Shown here: in pieces, positions 35,868 through 44,472 of the stretch
Numbering within the stretch: position 1 is the stretch's first letter
Layout of the letters: the number at the start of each line of letters is the position of its first letter
Assembly (NCBI GenBank): GCA_035516795.1
Contig: DATIZX010000055.1
Coordinates: 25,859-89,858 of the forward strand
DNA: 64,000 bases
Reading direction: 5' to 3'
From: DATJBF01 sp035516795
GTDB taxonomy: Bacteria; Verrucomicrobiota; Verrucomicrobiia; Palsa-1439
Translations under genes and position numbers: made by a program
The notes under the pieces: model-generated
What the model saw: the letters and a program-made list of their open reading frames with translations, nothing else
Told to the model about the DNA's origin: nothing
Databases searched by the model: none

Positions 35868-36919
35868 CACAGTTTCTCCTCGGTCTGCGAATTGAAAAAG
35901 TGGAGTCGAGATTCATCGGGCTGCAACGGAATGGCGCCGCTCCAATCGCCATGCGGCTCGACCAGAACCTGCAGCTTCTGGCCCTCAACACGCACATTCA
36001 GAACGGTGAAGGCACCAAGCGGTTCAATCACTTCTACCTTGCCCGTCAAAGTCCCCTGGCCGACACGCATGTTTTCCGGACGCACGCCGACCAGCACTTC
36101 CTTTTGTCCTTGCAGAGTCTCCAGTCGCGACCGGCTTAGCGGGATTTTCTGGTTGCCTAACTTCAGTCCGTCCTCGGTCACGCGACATTTAAGAATGTTG
36201 ATGCGCGGACTGCCGACGAAGTTGGCCACGAAGACGTTCGCGGGTTGATGATAAATCTCCTCAGGTGTGCCGAGTTGTTGGACGCGGGCGTTGTAAATCA
36301 CGGCAATGCGGGAAGACATGGTCATCGCCTCGGTCTGGTCGTGCGTGACATAGATCACCGTCGCGCCGAGGTCCGCGAACAGACGTTTCAATTCCGCGCG
36401 CATTCGTTCCCGCAGAATGGCGTCGAGGTTGGAGAGTGGTTCATCGAGGAGAAACGCCTTCGGCTTGCGAATGATGGCGCGTCCGAGCGCCACCCGCTGC
36501 CGTTGGCCGCCGCTCAACGCCCGCGGCTTGCGATCCAACAACGCTTCGATGTCGAGCAGCCGTGCGGTCTCTTTGACCCGGTGTTGGATTTCGCTCGCTG
36601 AAATTTCCCTGAGCCTGAGATTGACCGCGATGTTTTCGTAGACCGTCATGTGCGGATAAAGCGCATAACTTTGAAACACCATCGCGATGTCGCGGTCGGA
36701 CGGATGCACATGATTGACCCGGCGCTCGCCGATGAAAATCTCACCGTCGGTCACGGTTTCCAGGCCCGCGATCATGCGCAGAATCGTGGATTTCCCGCAT
36801 CCCGACGGCCCGAGCAAGGTCAAAAATCCCTTGTCCTCGACTTCAAAACTGACCGACCGAACGGGAGTGACGCCCGGTGCGAAGGTCTTGGTAAGATTAT
36901 GCACGAACACCCGTGCCAT
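35867..36919 (-). CDS. Sugar ABC transporter ATPase (MalK/UgpC/MsmX-like)
   Basis: 350 aa. Walker A GPSGCGKST, Q-loop VFQSYALYPHMTVYENIA, signature LSGGQRQRVALGRAI, Walker B AFLLDEPLSNLD and H-loop YVTHDQTEAMTM, followed by a TOBE/MalK regulatory domain (VGVRPENMRVGQG, PLGAFTVLNVRVEG). It powers the CUT1 transporter encoded downstream. First gene of the run ATPase, binding protein, MalF, MalG, treT, all overlapping by 1-4 bp until a 78-bp gap before treT. GGGAG lies 7 nt before the ATG, and a short CTTG...CAAG palindrome (36931-36944) sits just upstream. The 260-bp space to 37180 holds the promoter region and no gene. Confidence 0.95.
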   Translation of the reverse strand: MARVFVHNLTKTFAPGVTPVRSVSFEVEDKGFLTLLGPSGCGKSTILRMIAGLETVTDGEIFIGERRVNHVHPSDRDIAMVFQSYALYPHMTVYENIAVNLRLREISASEIQHRVKETARLLDIEALLDRKPRALSGGQRQRVALGRAIIRKPKAFLLDEPLSNLDAILRERMRAELKRLFADLGATVIYVTHDQTEAMTMSSRIAVIYNARVQQLGTPEEIYHQPANVFVANFVGSPRINILKCRVTEDGLKLGNQKIPLSRSRLETLQGQKEVLVGVRPENMRVGQGTLTGKVEVIEPLGAFTVLNVRVEGQKLQVLVEPHGDWSGAIPLQPDESRLHFFNSQTEEKL

Positions 36920-37179
36920 GGCTGTTCTCCCTTGTTAACGCAAGGCGTTTAAGCTCTGTGGGAAGCATTTTCACACAAGCAGGAACAACCCGAAAGACAA
37001 AATCCGGTTTAATCAGCCAAGCTGAAAGCTATTGGGCCCGAGAGGAGCTCGTCATCCTTGCGGCGCGGTTCCACCTCACGGTTTTCGGAGGATCAGGAAC
37101 ACATGCATTCGCTCTGCCAGGGGAAGTCACTTCTCGAGTAATGCCGCAAGACTTCGGTACGATTCCCATCTCAACAAGC

Positions 37180-37581
37180 TCAGGCCGAGGAACTCCGAGC
37201 GCGGCTCAGCGTCAGTCGGCCCTGAGCCACGATTTCCCCGCCGACGCGCAAAACGGTTTCGAATTGAGAGAGCGCCCCGAAGTCTTTCGCGAGCATCACT
37301 TCAATTTCCAGCGTCTGATCGGGCAATACCGGCTTGATGAATCGGAACTGCGTCACCGCCGCGAGAAAAGCGGCGCCCGGTTGCTGCCAAAGTACACCGG
37401 CCGCTTGCGCGGCGCATTCGATCAGCAGCACGCCCGGCATCAGGGGATTGCCGGGAAAATGGTCGGCAAAAAACGGCGCGGCCGGGTCGAGCCATTTGCG
37501 TCCGCGTCCACGTTTTCCAGCGTCAAGAACCTCGAACGCATCGATGAACGAAAATCCGGGACCATGTGGGGTCAAGCTCAT
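37180..37581 (-). CDS. FabZ-like 3-hydroxyacyl-ACP dehydratase (hotdog fold)
   Basis: 133 aa, one hotdog domain. HFPGNPLMPGVLLIECAAQA carries the FabZ active-site pair His41 and Glu55. It would remove water from a 3-hydroxyacyl-ACP to give a trans-2-enoyl-ACP. Last of seven tightly packed minus-strand genes; it overlaps the LolA-like gene by 4 bp. A dehydratase inside a ketosynthase/ACP operon without a linked enoyl reductase or dedicated ketoreductase suggests that double bonds are kept, or that housekeeping FabG/FabI are borrowed. Confidence 0.88.
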   Translation of the reverse strand: MSLTPHGPGFSFIDAFEVLDAGKRGRGRKWLDPAAPFFADHFPGNPLMPGVLLIECAAQAAGVLWQQPGAAFLAAVTQFRFIKPVLPDQTLEIEVMLAKDFGALSQFETVLRVGGEIVAQGRLTLSRARSSSA

Positions 37582-38222
37582 TCTTGAGGCACCTCGAAAA
37601 CTTTCTTGTCCAGCGGCTGGTTGCGGCGTACGCGATCAAAATCATAGATGATATAGCTGTTCAGAATCAGCCCGATCCGCATCGATTGGATATCCATCGA
37701 CGGCCACGTCATCACATTTTCCACCGAGCATAGCGGAAACATTTGGAGGCGGTGTTTGGGGGTCAATGTGACCGTCCTCGTGTTGTTACTGCTGCTGGTG
37801 CTCGCGTCGAACAGCCCGGCAAAATTCGTACAACCGTTTTGGAAAAAGCTCAGCAAGAACTGGACGTTCTGTGTGGGTTTCCCGTGGCGCACTTCCAACT
37901 TGTACTTGGCGAGCCGTTTCCTGTCACGCTTGATGTACAATTCGTCGCCGCGGACCAGCACGAGTTCGGGCGCGGGATTCGTGAATACAATGGCGAGAAG
38001 ATCGGGCGCCTGGTAGCAGATGTGGCCCAGGCTGACGACGTGCCGCGGTGGAAATGTCCAATGGAACGTTTGCCGCAGATCCGCCTCGAAGGTTCGCGTC
38101 GCGACCTGATGCGCGACAAAAACGTCGGCATCGGTGTCGGCCCGGGCGAACGGTCGGTTCGCGAGCAGGATCAGGGCTGCGCCAACGGTGCGAATTGATA
38201 CCATTGATCGGGATGATTGCAT
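37578..38222 (-). CDS. LolA-like outer-membrane lipoprotein carrier
   Basis: 214 aa with a signal peptide (VGAALILLANRPFARA, cleaved near residue 28). The mature part begins VFVAHQVATRTFEADLRQTFHW and runs through ELVLVRGDELYIKRDRKR, fitting the LolA/LolB half-barrel. LolA carries lipids or lipoproteins through the periplasm. A LolA homologue is a recurring part of aryl-polyene operons. It overlaps the acyltransferase gene by 52 bp with the ATG at 38222, or 34 bp with an alternative ATG at 38204. Probably moves the lipid product or an acylated intermediate to the outer membrane (inference). Confidence 0.75.
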   Translation of the reverse strand: MQSSRSMVSIRTVGAALILLANRPFARADTDADVFVAHQVATRTFEADLRQTFHWTFPPRHVVSLGHICYQAPDLLAIVFTNPAPELVLVRGDELYIKRDRKRLAKYKLEVRHGKPTQNVQFLLSFFQNGCTNFAGLFDASTSSSNNTRTVTLTPKHRLQMFPLCSVENVMTWPSMDIQSMRIGLILNSYIIYDFDRVRRNQPLDKKVFEVPQE

Positions 38223-39061
38223 ATTGATTCTCGAAATCGGCCGGCCAGTTCGATCGTGTGTGCGCGCACCTCGGCCTGGCGGTCAGGACCCCGCCACTTG
38301 GGCCGAAACGGCGGAAGCGCTTCCATGGCGTACTTGCCGGATGGCGTCGCCAGAATGGTGGCAGGCACGAGGGGCGCGCCTGTCAACAAGCTCAGCCAAA
38401 CGGGCCCCGTAGAAAACGCCACGTTTCCATGGGGAAGCTCCAGCCAAACGGCATCGGCGTTGCCGTGCGGGCGATCCATCAACATGGCGACGCATTTGCC
38501 CTGGGCGAGCTGATGGGCGATTTCCACAAAGCTGAACTCGTTGTCTCCGACCTCCAGCGTTTCTGCGCCCCAACGTTGACGGTAGGCGGCGCGCCACCGT
38601 CCCAGGGCCAGACTCGGCTCCGGCAACGATAACACGACCAGCGGGAGGTGAAATTGCTCCATCAGCAAACCGCCGAGTTCAAACAACCCGGAATGAACCG
38701 TGACCAGCAACGCGCCCTTGCCGTCCGCCAATGCATTTTGCAGGTGCTCGAAACCATGTCGCGTCTCCATCAATGCCAGCGCTTCTTCGCGGGTCCGGGC
38801 GCCGAGTTGGAAATAATCGGCCAACGTCGCCCCAAAGTTGTGAAACGTGCGCCGTACCGTTTCTTCGTGAAGGTCTGGGCCACAAACAAGCGCTAGGTTG
38901 CGGCGCAACGTCAGTTGCACGTGGGGATGGGTCCAGCGGTAAACTTCGGCCAATCCGCGGCCCAGTCGGCGAGCGCGTCCGATTCCGAGCGCGCGCGCCA
39001 GCGCTACGCCGGCCTCAAACCAGAGAGCTCGGTAAAATGTCTGGGAATAATGCGGTTTCAA
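38171..39061 (-). CDS. LpxL/HtrB-like acyltransferase
   Basis: 296 aa, the usual length for the lipid A acyltransferase superfamily. Membrane-anchoring N-terminus, catalytic H-x4-E in TVHSGLFELGG (H123, E128) and the downstream AMLMDRPHGNADAVWLEL and FSTGPVWLSLLTGAPLVPA. LpxL enzymes move an acyl chain from ACP to lipid A. In this operon, next to an ACP and ketosynthase, it more likely transfers the specialised acyl chain made here to a lipid or glycolipid acceptor. ATGA-type 4-bp overlap with the flavoprotein gene. Confidence 0.87.
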   Translation of the reverse strand: MKPHYSQTFYRALWFEAGVALARALGIGRARRLGRGLAEVYRWTHPHVQLTLRRNLALVCGPDLHEETVRRTFHNFGATLADYFQLGARTREEALALMETRHGFEHLQNALADGKGALLVTVHSGLFELGGLLMEQFHLPLVVLSLPEPSLALGRWRAAYRQRWGAETLEVGDNEFSFVEIAHQLAQGKCVAMLMDRPHGNADAVWLELPHGNVAFSTGPVWLSLLTGAPLVPATILATPSGKYAMEALPPFRPKWRGPDRQAEVRAHTIELAGRFRESICNHPDQWYQFAPLAQP

Positions 39062-40314
39062 GACTCAGAGTAATCGAGCCGCGGCACGATCGGCACGCGT
39101 CGATGAATGGCACAAACGAAATGGAATAATTTGACCCGCCACCACACCTTGAACATGCGATGAAAATTCCCGGCCAGAACCGAGTTCACGGCGGGCACCA
39201 TACCCAAACCGCCCCGGGGATACATCAACACTTCAAATGCGCGATTGTCGTAATACATTTCCACCATCTCGCGATAAACGTCCATATAGCGATGCACGTG
39301 GCGCGAATAATCTTGTTGTTCCCGGATGCTCAAAGCCCGGCCTTGCGCGTGCGCGCCGCAAATGAGCCGCGTCGCCAACTGCGCTGATTTCGTGGCGATG
39401 TGCACGCCGGACGAAAAAATCGGGTCGATGAACCCGGCCGCGTCGCCGATCAACAGGGCGCGGTCCGTGGCCAGTTGCTCGTGATAGTAACTGTAATCGC
39501 TGGCTTTGTAGAAGGGGCTGATCTGCAGAGCCTCATTCATCCGCTGCCGCAATTCGCGGCTAAGAGCGATCGTTTTTGCGAACCATTCTTCGACGGTGCC
39601 ACCAAACCGTTTGAAATCATCGAGCGATCGCACCATGCCGACCGACATTTTTCCGTTTGTCAGGGGAATCAACCAGAACCAGCCGTCTTTGATGCGCACG
39701 ATGGTGATGTGACCTTCCGCGTCGCCGGGATTTCGGTAGACGCCTTTGAAATGCGCATAGACCGCGATACGTTTCGGCAGGTTCATCGGTTTTCGGGCCA
39801 CGCCCAGCGTCCGAGTAAGAAAAGCGTCGCATCCGCTGGCATCGATCAACCACCGGCTGCGCGCCTCGCCTTCGCGGTACACTATCCGCCACTCGTCGCC
39901 ATCCCGACTGACGGTTTTCGCTTCACAGCCTTCGCGCACTTCGCAACCACAACTGGCGGCGTGGTCGAGCAAGACCTCGTCGAACCGGGCACGCTCGACC
40001 TGGAATGTCTGTCCGTAGCCGGGTACCAATCCGCGGGCGAACCAGAAACGCTGCCACCGGGACCCGTTGCCGACAAAAAACTCTGCACCGTGTTTCGGCT
40101 GGAACCCGGCCGCTTCGATCTTCGGCCACGCGCCGCTTTCTTTGAGGACATCGTTGCCAAACGGCAACAGCGACTCGCCAATGTGAAAACGTGGAAAAAC
40201 TTCTTTCTCCAAAATCAACACCCGCCGACCGGCCTTGGCCAGAAACGCCCCGGCCGTGCTGCCGCCGGGCCCGCCGCCGATAACGATTGTGTCGTAAACC
40301 ATCGGCGCACTCAT
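39058..40314 (-). CDS. FAD-dependent oxidoreductase, geranylgeranyl reductase/tryptophan halogenase-like
   Basis: 418 aa. FAD-binding GGGPGG (residues 13-18) with acidic end ILEKE, then FPRFHIGESLLP, and the second FAD motif ALLIGDAAGFIDPIFSSGVH. Residues 212-217 read W-F-W-L-I-P, matching the WxWxIP motif used to recognise flavin-dependent halogenases, although many non-halogenating relatives carry similar sequence. Such flavoproteins accompany ketosynthase genes in aryl-polyene, xanthomonadin and flexirubin-type clusters. Possible reactions: halogenation, desaturation or reduction of an ACP-bound chain. It follows the ACP gene by 9 bp and overlaps the acyltransferase by 4 bp. Confidence 0.85.
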   Translation of the reverse strand: MSAPMVYDTIVIGGGPGGSTAGAFLAKAGRRVLILEKEVFPRFHIGESLLPFGNDVLKESGAWPKIEAAGFQPKHGAEFFVGNGSRWQRFWFARGLVPGYGQTFQVERARFDEVLLDHAASCGCEVREGCEAKTVSRDGDEWRIVYREGEARSRWLIDASGCDAFLTRTLGVARKPMNLPKRIAVYAHFKGVYRNPGDAEGHITIVRIKDGWFWLIPLTNGKMSVGMVRSLDDFKRFGGTVEEWFAKTIALSRELRQRMNEALQISPFYKASDYSYYHEQLATDRALLIGDAAGFIDPIFSSGVHIATKSAQLATRLICGAHAQGRALSIREQQDYSRHVHRYMDVYREMVEMYYDNRAFEVLMYPRGGLGMVPAVNSVLAGNFHRMFKVWWRVKLFHFVCAIHRRVPIVPRLDYSES

Positions 40315-40323
40315 GGAACGACC

Positions 40324-40596
40324 CTACTGTTTTGCGCCGGGCGGTGGCTGTTGCGCCAGCCAACGACGCAGAGTACCCAAAGATTGCATGACCTGGCGCG
40401 CGACTTCCGCGTCGTTGATCACGATACCATAATGCTTCTCAATCGCCACGGTGAGTTGGAGCGCGTCCAGTGAATCCAGTCCGACACCTTTGGGGCCGAA
40501 TAATGGAGTATCCTCAAGGATCTCACCAGGTTGGACCCTGAGAATACAGTTTTCGACAACCAGTTTTTTCAATTCGTCCAGAGAAATATCAGCCAT
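40324..40596 (-). CDS. Acyl carrier protein
   Basis: 90 aa from the ATG at 40596 (MADISLDELKKLVVENC). The phosphopantetheine site is GVGLDSLDALQL with Ser42; helix II continues TVAIEKHYGIVI. A longer in-frame opening upstream lies partly in the ketosynthase gene and has no ACP character. It should carry the growing chain for the adjacent ketosynthase, dehydratase, flavoprotein and acyltransferase. CAGGAG and GAGG lie 11-20 nt upstream of the start. Confidence 0.93.
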   Translation of the reverse strand: MADISLDELKKLVVENCILRVQPGEILEDTPLFGPKGVGLDSLDALQLTVAIEKHYGIVINDAEVARQVMQSLGTLRRWLAQQPPPGAKQ

Positions 40597-40625
40597 TTGT
40601 CGAGCCTCACGCTCCTGTATGTAAA

Positions 40626-42908
40626 TTATCCGCCAGCCAAAAGCAAAGCCGAAGATTCGCCATTGAGCCCCCACACGGGTAGCAGTATTTCGCGCCGCTG
40701 GTTGCGGGCAAGTTCGGCGGCGTGCACTGTATTCCAAGCTGCCGACGCCGTAAAGGCCTCACCGTGGTAGGGAAACGCGGCTGGTGTCCCTTTCATCATT
40801 TCCCTTTCGATTTCTCCCAACCAACTATGCTGCGCGGTGTGGCAGACCGCGATGTCCGCAGGGAAATGTGCGAAACAATCCTGCGCCGCCTGCCGGACTT
40901 CCGCGCGGGCGCGATAAGTGAAGCCACCGGCCATTTGCGCGATGCGCACCCCTTGTTGCACATTGGATTTTTGCAGTAACAACGCGGCAGCGCCTTCGCT
41001 GGGCACAAATCCCGTTCGACCGTGCGGCGGCAGCCAGCCGCCAACCGCATAGGCATCAATCGAGATCGGGTCGAGTTCGGTCGCGCCGATCACCAGGGCG
41101 TATTCGACCAGTTGATTGGCCAACCACACCTCCGCCACCCGCAAGGCGCCCACCCAGGCCGCATCATCGCTCACCAACGAATAACAGGGCCCACCAACGC
41201 CGAGGATAGCGGCAACGTGACTCGTCGCAGAGTTAAAAACTGTTTCTGGAAAAACATTCGGGCTGGCGAACCGCTGGCCGTTCTTCAGAATTCCTTCAAA
41301 AAACCGACGGGTCGGCACAACCACGCCCGTGTTGAAAGCCGCAACGATTCCCAGTCGGTCAGGCCGCAGCGTCGGTTCTGCAGCCATTGCCTGTTGCGCC
41401 GCACCGAGCATGAACAACGTGATGGGGCTGGCCCGTCGCACGCGCATTTCGTTCTGAAGTTTTGCCAGCGGCTCGCGCGTCTGATCCACGCAGAACACCG
41501 TGTGCTCACCGCTGGCGACGCTAAGACCTTTCATGCGTTGCGGGGTTTCCGAAGGCAGCACCGCACCCAGGCCAACGATGGTTAGCGTTGAACGGGCCTC
41601 GTGCCTGTTTGGGGCAACCACCGACAGGCGGGAGGCGTGTCCAACGTTTTCCTCATACCGTTTGAATACCAAGGCGGCATTTGACCCGCCGAACCCCAGG
41701 TTCATGGATAAGACTGCGTTCATTTCGGGGTGGCTTTCGCCAACCGCCACCAGATTGGTTGCGACGCGCGGCTCCGGCCGCCGCACGTTCAGATTTGGCG
41801 GCAAATGACCTGACCGCAGAGCCGCAATGACGAACAGCGCTTCAATGCTGCCCGCTGCGCCCAGCGTGTGCCCGATGGCGGCTTTGGTCGAACTGATCCG
41901 AATCGATTTTGGAATTGGCGAATCAGGCTGTGCGGAATCGCCGTTTCCAAAGACTGTGGCGAACGCCGCACATTCACTCGCATCGTTCAGCAGCGTGCCC
42001 GTTCCATGCGCGTTCACATAACTGATTTCCGACGCATCGCATTGCGCTCTTGCGAGGGCCTCTCGCATCGCTCTCACCGCCGGCGCTCCGCATGGATCCG
42101 GCTGCGTGAGATGGTGCAAATCGGTCGTATGTCCGTAGCCGGCCAACTCGCACAGCATGTGGGCACCTCGCGCGCGAGCATGCGATTCCGATTCGAGAAC
42201 CGCAAAGGCGGCCGCCTCGCCGAGCATCAGTCCGTTGCGTCCCAAATCGAACGGGCAACAACGCTCGGGGCTCATGGTTTGTAGACAGTCGAAACCCACG
42301 TAGATCAACTCGGTCAAGGCTTCAAAGCCTCCCGCCAAGACGCAGTCATGCGCGCCGGCACGAATGAGATCGGCGCCATGACCAATCGCATTGGCGCCGC
42401 TGGCGCAGGCGTTGGCGATAATGGTGATCGGCCCGCGAAAACCGAGGTGCCGTTGGAGGTCGTGGATTTGGTGATGCGCCTGATAACGCACGATGTACGG
42501 ATACAATCCGGCGTTATCCTGCTGCGCCAACATGGCTCGTAGAAACTTTTCGCCCCAGGCCATCCCGCCGCCGGTCGTGCTTACGGAAAGAGGCAGCCAC
42601 GCGAACTTTGATCGTCCAGCTTCGTCCAACAATCCGGCTTGCGCCAGTGCTTCCCGCGCGGCAGGCAGAGCGAGACGCGCGGCCCGCGACAACCGGGACA
42701 GTTGTTTGGGAGTGAGATCCGGAAGTCCCGGCAGTTGTGCCGACGCGGCCCGTTTGCAGCGGCATCCGGCCACATCAAACAGGGTCACCGGCGCGGCGGC
42801 GCTTTCTCCGGCGACGATTCGTTGCCACGAGGTCTGGAAATCAAAGCCCAGCGGCGTCACCGCTCCCATTCCGGTGACAACGACGCGGGTTTGGGGATGA
42901 GCGACCAT
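40626..42908 (-). CDS. Ketosynthase fused to a Cys-less ketosynthase-like (CLF-type) domain
   Basis: 760 aa, nearly twice the length of FabF. Residues 1-415 are a complete FabF/KASII-type enzyme with Cys168 in NACASGANAIG, His301 in NAHGTGTLLND and Lys342/His347 in TKAAIGHTLGAAGS, ending MNLGFGGSNAALVF. After a short linker, residues 440-760 form a second ketosynthase-like unit (TLTIVGLGAVLPSE; GVGGPCYSLVSDDAAWVGAL; PSEGAAALLLQK) in which the nucleophile position is filled by Asp/Ser instead of Cys, as in chain-length factors. KS and CLF are normally separate subunits of a heterodimer; here they are one chain. It starts 4 bp after the radical SAM gene ends. Confidence 0.9.
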   Translation of the reverse strand: MVAHPQTRVVVTGMGAVTPLGFDFQTSWQRIVAGESAAAPVTLFDVAGCRCKRAASAQLPGLPDLTPKQLSRLSRAARLALPAAREALAQAGLLDEAGRSKFAWLPLSVSTTGGGMAWGEKFLRAMLAQQDNAGLYPYIVRYQAHHQIHDLQRHLGFRGPITIIANACASGANAIGHGADLIRAGAHDCVLAGGFEALTELIYVGFDCLQTMSPERCCPFDLGRNGLMLGEAAAFAVLESESHARARGAHMLCELAGYGHTTDLHHLTQPDPCGAPAVRAMREALARAQCDASEISYVNAHGTGTLLNDASECAAFATVFGNGDSAQPDSPIPKSIRISSTKAAIGHTLGAAGSIEALFVIAALRSGHLPPNLNVRRPEPRVATNLVAVGESHPEMNAVLSMNLGFGGSNAALVFKRYEENVGHASRLSVVAPNRHEARSTLTIVGLGAVLPSETPQRMKGLSVASGEHTVFCVDQTREPLAKLQNEMRVRRASPITLFMLGAAQQAMAAEPTLRPDRLGIVAAFNTGVVVPTRRFFEGILKNGQRFASPNVFPETVFNSATSHVAAILGVGGPCYSLVSDDAAWVGALRVAEVWLANQLVEYALVIGATELDPISIDAYAVGGWLPPHGRTGFVPSEGAAALLLQKSNVQQGVRIAQMAGGFTYRARAEVRQAAQDCFAHFPADIAVCHTAQHSWLGEIEREMMKGTPAAFPYHGEAFTASAAWNTVHAAELARNQRREILLPVWGLNGESSALLLAGG

Positions 42909-42912
42909 CGGA

Positions 42913-44295
42913 CTACGTCAGCCGCTGAAGCGCCGGGTAATATTCCCAGAGCGGACCCACCACTCCACGGTGGCGGAGTCGGTCAGACAACGGGACAAAG
43001 GACGTTGGGGGATTGCCGATGAGCCAGTTGGGGCCTTGCTGGCGGAATTCCTCCAACTGTTGCAGCAATTCCTCTTTGGTAAGAGCCGGAGAAATGTAGT
43101 AAACGGGGCGAAGCAGATCCGCGTCGGCTGACAGCAGTCCCTCGCGCACGGCGCGCGCGAACAAGGGCGTGCCGGGGTAAATGCGCATACCCGCCAGGGC
43201 AAAAATGACCGCGCCAGGCAGCCGCTTCGAATTGGCAAATGTGGTCTGTAGCGTCTCGCGGGTTTCGCCCGGCCCGCCGCAGATCAGGAAGTGTCCGTAG
43301 TGGATGCCGGCGGCCCGCGCCAGTGTGCTGGACTTCAAAATGTCTTCAAAGGTGATCGCTTTACCGTACTCCGCCAGTACCGAATCGCAGAGGCTATCGG
43401 CACCGAATTCGATATGCGTCAGTCCGGCTCGCGCCATCAAATTCATCAGCTCGGCCGTCAACCCTTTCGGGCGGAGAAAACAGGTCCAGGTCACTTCGAC
43501 ACCCCGCCGCAGTATGGCTTCACAAACACGGGCGATGTGATCGTTTTGCAGGTTAAAAACCGCATCGACAATAAACACGTGTTTCGTTCCCTGGCGTTGG
43601 AGCGTCATCAGCTCAGCCGCGATCGCCTCGGGCTCCCGGCGGCGGATTCGCCGACCTTCGATCAAGGGATAGGTGCAATAACAGCACGGCATACTACAAC
43701 CCCGTTGCGTCTCGATGTTCAACATGGCGCTGTGCTGTAGATAATAGTTCATCAACTCCGGTGGCCGCTCCGCTGTGAAGGCGTAAATCGGCTCCTCGGG
43801 ATCACATGGGTTGACGACGATCTGATCCCCGCGCCGGTACACCAGTCCCGGAATGCCGCTGGAGTCGTCCCCAGTGGTGATCGCCTTGATCAACTGGACA
43901 AACGCGACTTCGCCGGGACCTTGGACACCAAAATCGGCACCGCTCAACCTCAAAAGCTTTTCGGGGAAAATAGAAAACGCAGTGCCGCCGAGGACGATCG
44001 GGGAAGGGCTGCAGCTACGCACTTTATGGCTGAGTGCGATCGCATCGTCGTAATAGGTTTCCTGGCTCTGGAACTGCACATCATCCACGTTGCGAATGGA
44101 AATCCCAATCACGTGAGGTTGGAATTCAGCGATGGCTTGTTCGAGCGGCACGTTCATCGCCTGCCGATCCACCCAGCAGGTCGTGTGGCCAGCGTGGCGG
44201 AGCGCGGATTCCAAGTGGGCCAACCCCAGCGGGAATACAGGGTATGGCTGGTCACAGCGGTTGCTGCTGATCAATAGAACCCGTCGCGAATCCAT
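42913..44295 (-). CDS. B12-binding radical SAM protein, lipid-biosynthesis (ladderane-operon-like) type
   Basis: 460 aa from the ATG at 44295; a further upstream in-frame ATG (44364) adds an unconserved leader. Residues 1-150 form a cobalamin-binding Rossmann-like domain (PVFPLGLAHLESALRHAGH, PIVLGGTAFSIFPEKLL, GPGEVAFVQL). The radical SAM core has Cys200, Cys204 and Cys207 in QRGCSMPCCYC, then VFIVDAVFNLQNDHI and FLICGGPGETRETL. B12-dependent radical SAM enzymes methylate or rearrange unactivated carbons. Being first in an operon with ketosynthase, ACP and dehydratase, it probably modifies the acyl chain (methylation, cyclisation). Anammox ladderane candidate operons also include B12 radical SAM genes; that similarity is recalled, not tested. 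Confidence 0.88.
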   Translation of the reverse strand: MDSRRVLLISSNRCDQPYPVFPLGLAHLESALRHAGHTTCWVDRQAMNVPLEQAIAEFQPHVIGISIRNVDDVQFQSQETYYDDAIALSHKVRSCSPSPIVLGGTAFSIFPEKLLRLSGADFGVQGPGEVAFVQLIKAITTGDDSSGIPGLVYRRGDQIVVNPCDPEEPIYAFTAERPPELMNYYLQHSAMLNIETQRGCSMPCCYCTYPLIEGRRIRRREPEAIAAELMTLQRQGTKHVFIVDAVFNLQNDHIARVCEAILRRGVEVTWTCFLRPKGLTAELMNLMARAGLTHIEFGADSLCDSVLAEYGKAITFEDILKSSTLARAAGIHYGHFLICGGPGETRETLQTTFANSKRLPGAVIFALAGMRIYPGTPLFARAVREGLLSADADLLRPVYYISPALTKEELLQQLEEFRQQGPNWLIGNPPTSFVPLSDRLRHRGVVGPLWEYYPALQRLT

Positions 44296-44472
44296 CGCCG
44301 CATTGTAAAAACAGAACTCCTGAAAGCAATCCGTAAATTCCCTTTTCATTCCCCTCGATGGCAAACTGTCCGAGCGCCTGGCGCCAGTAATCTTCTTGAC
44401 GGCAAGTGTGGCCCGCTGTATCTGACGCCACGCAAGTTGCGCATTTCACGGCGGGAACAAATCAATGTTTGA

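Noticed and set aside
36931..36944. LacI-type operator before the ABC transporter genes
   Set aside because: CTTGTTAACGCAAG has matching 4-bp ends but an asymmetric centre and lies against the ribosome site; no regulator gene is nearby, so too weak to call.
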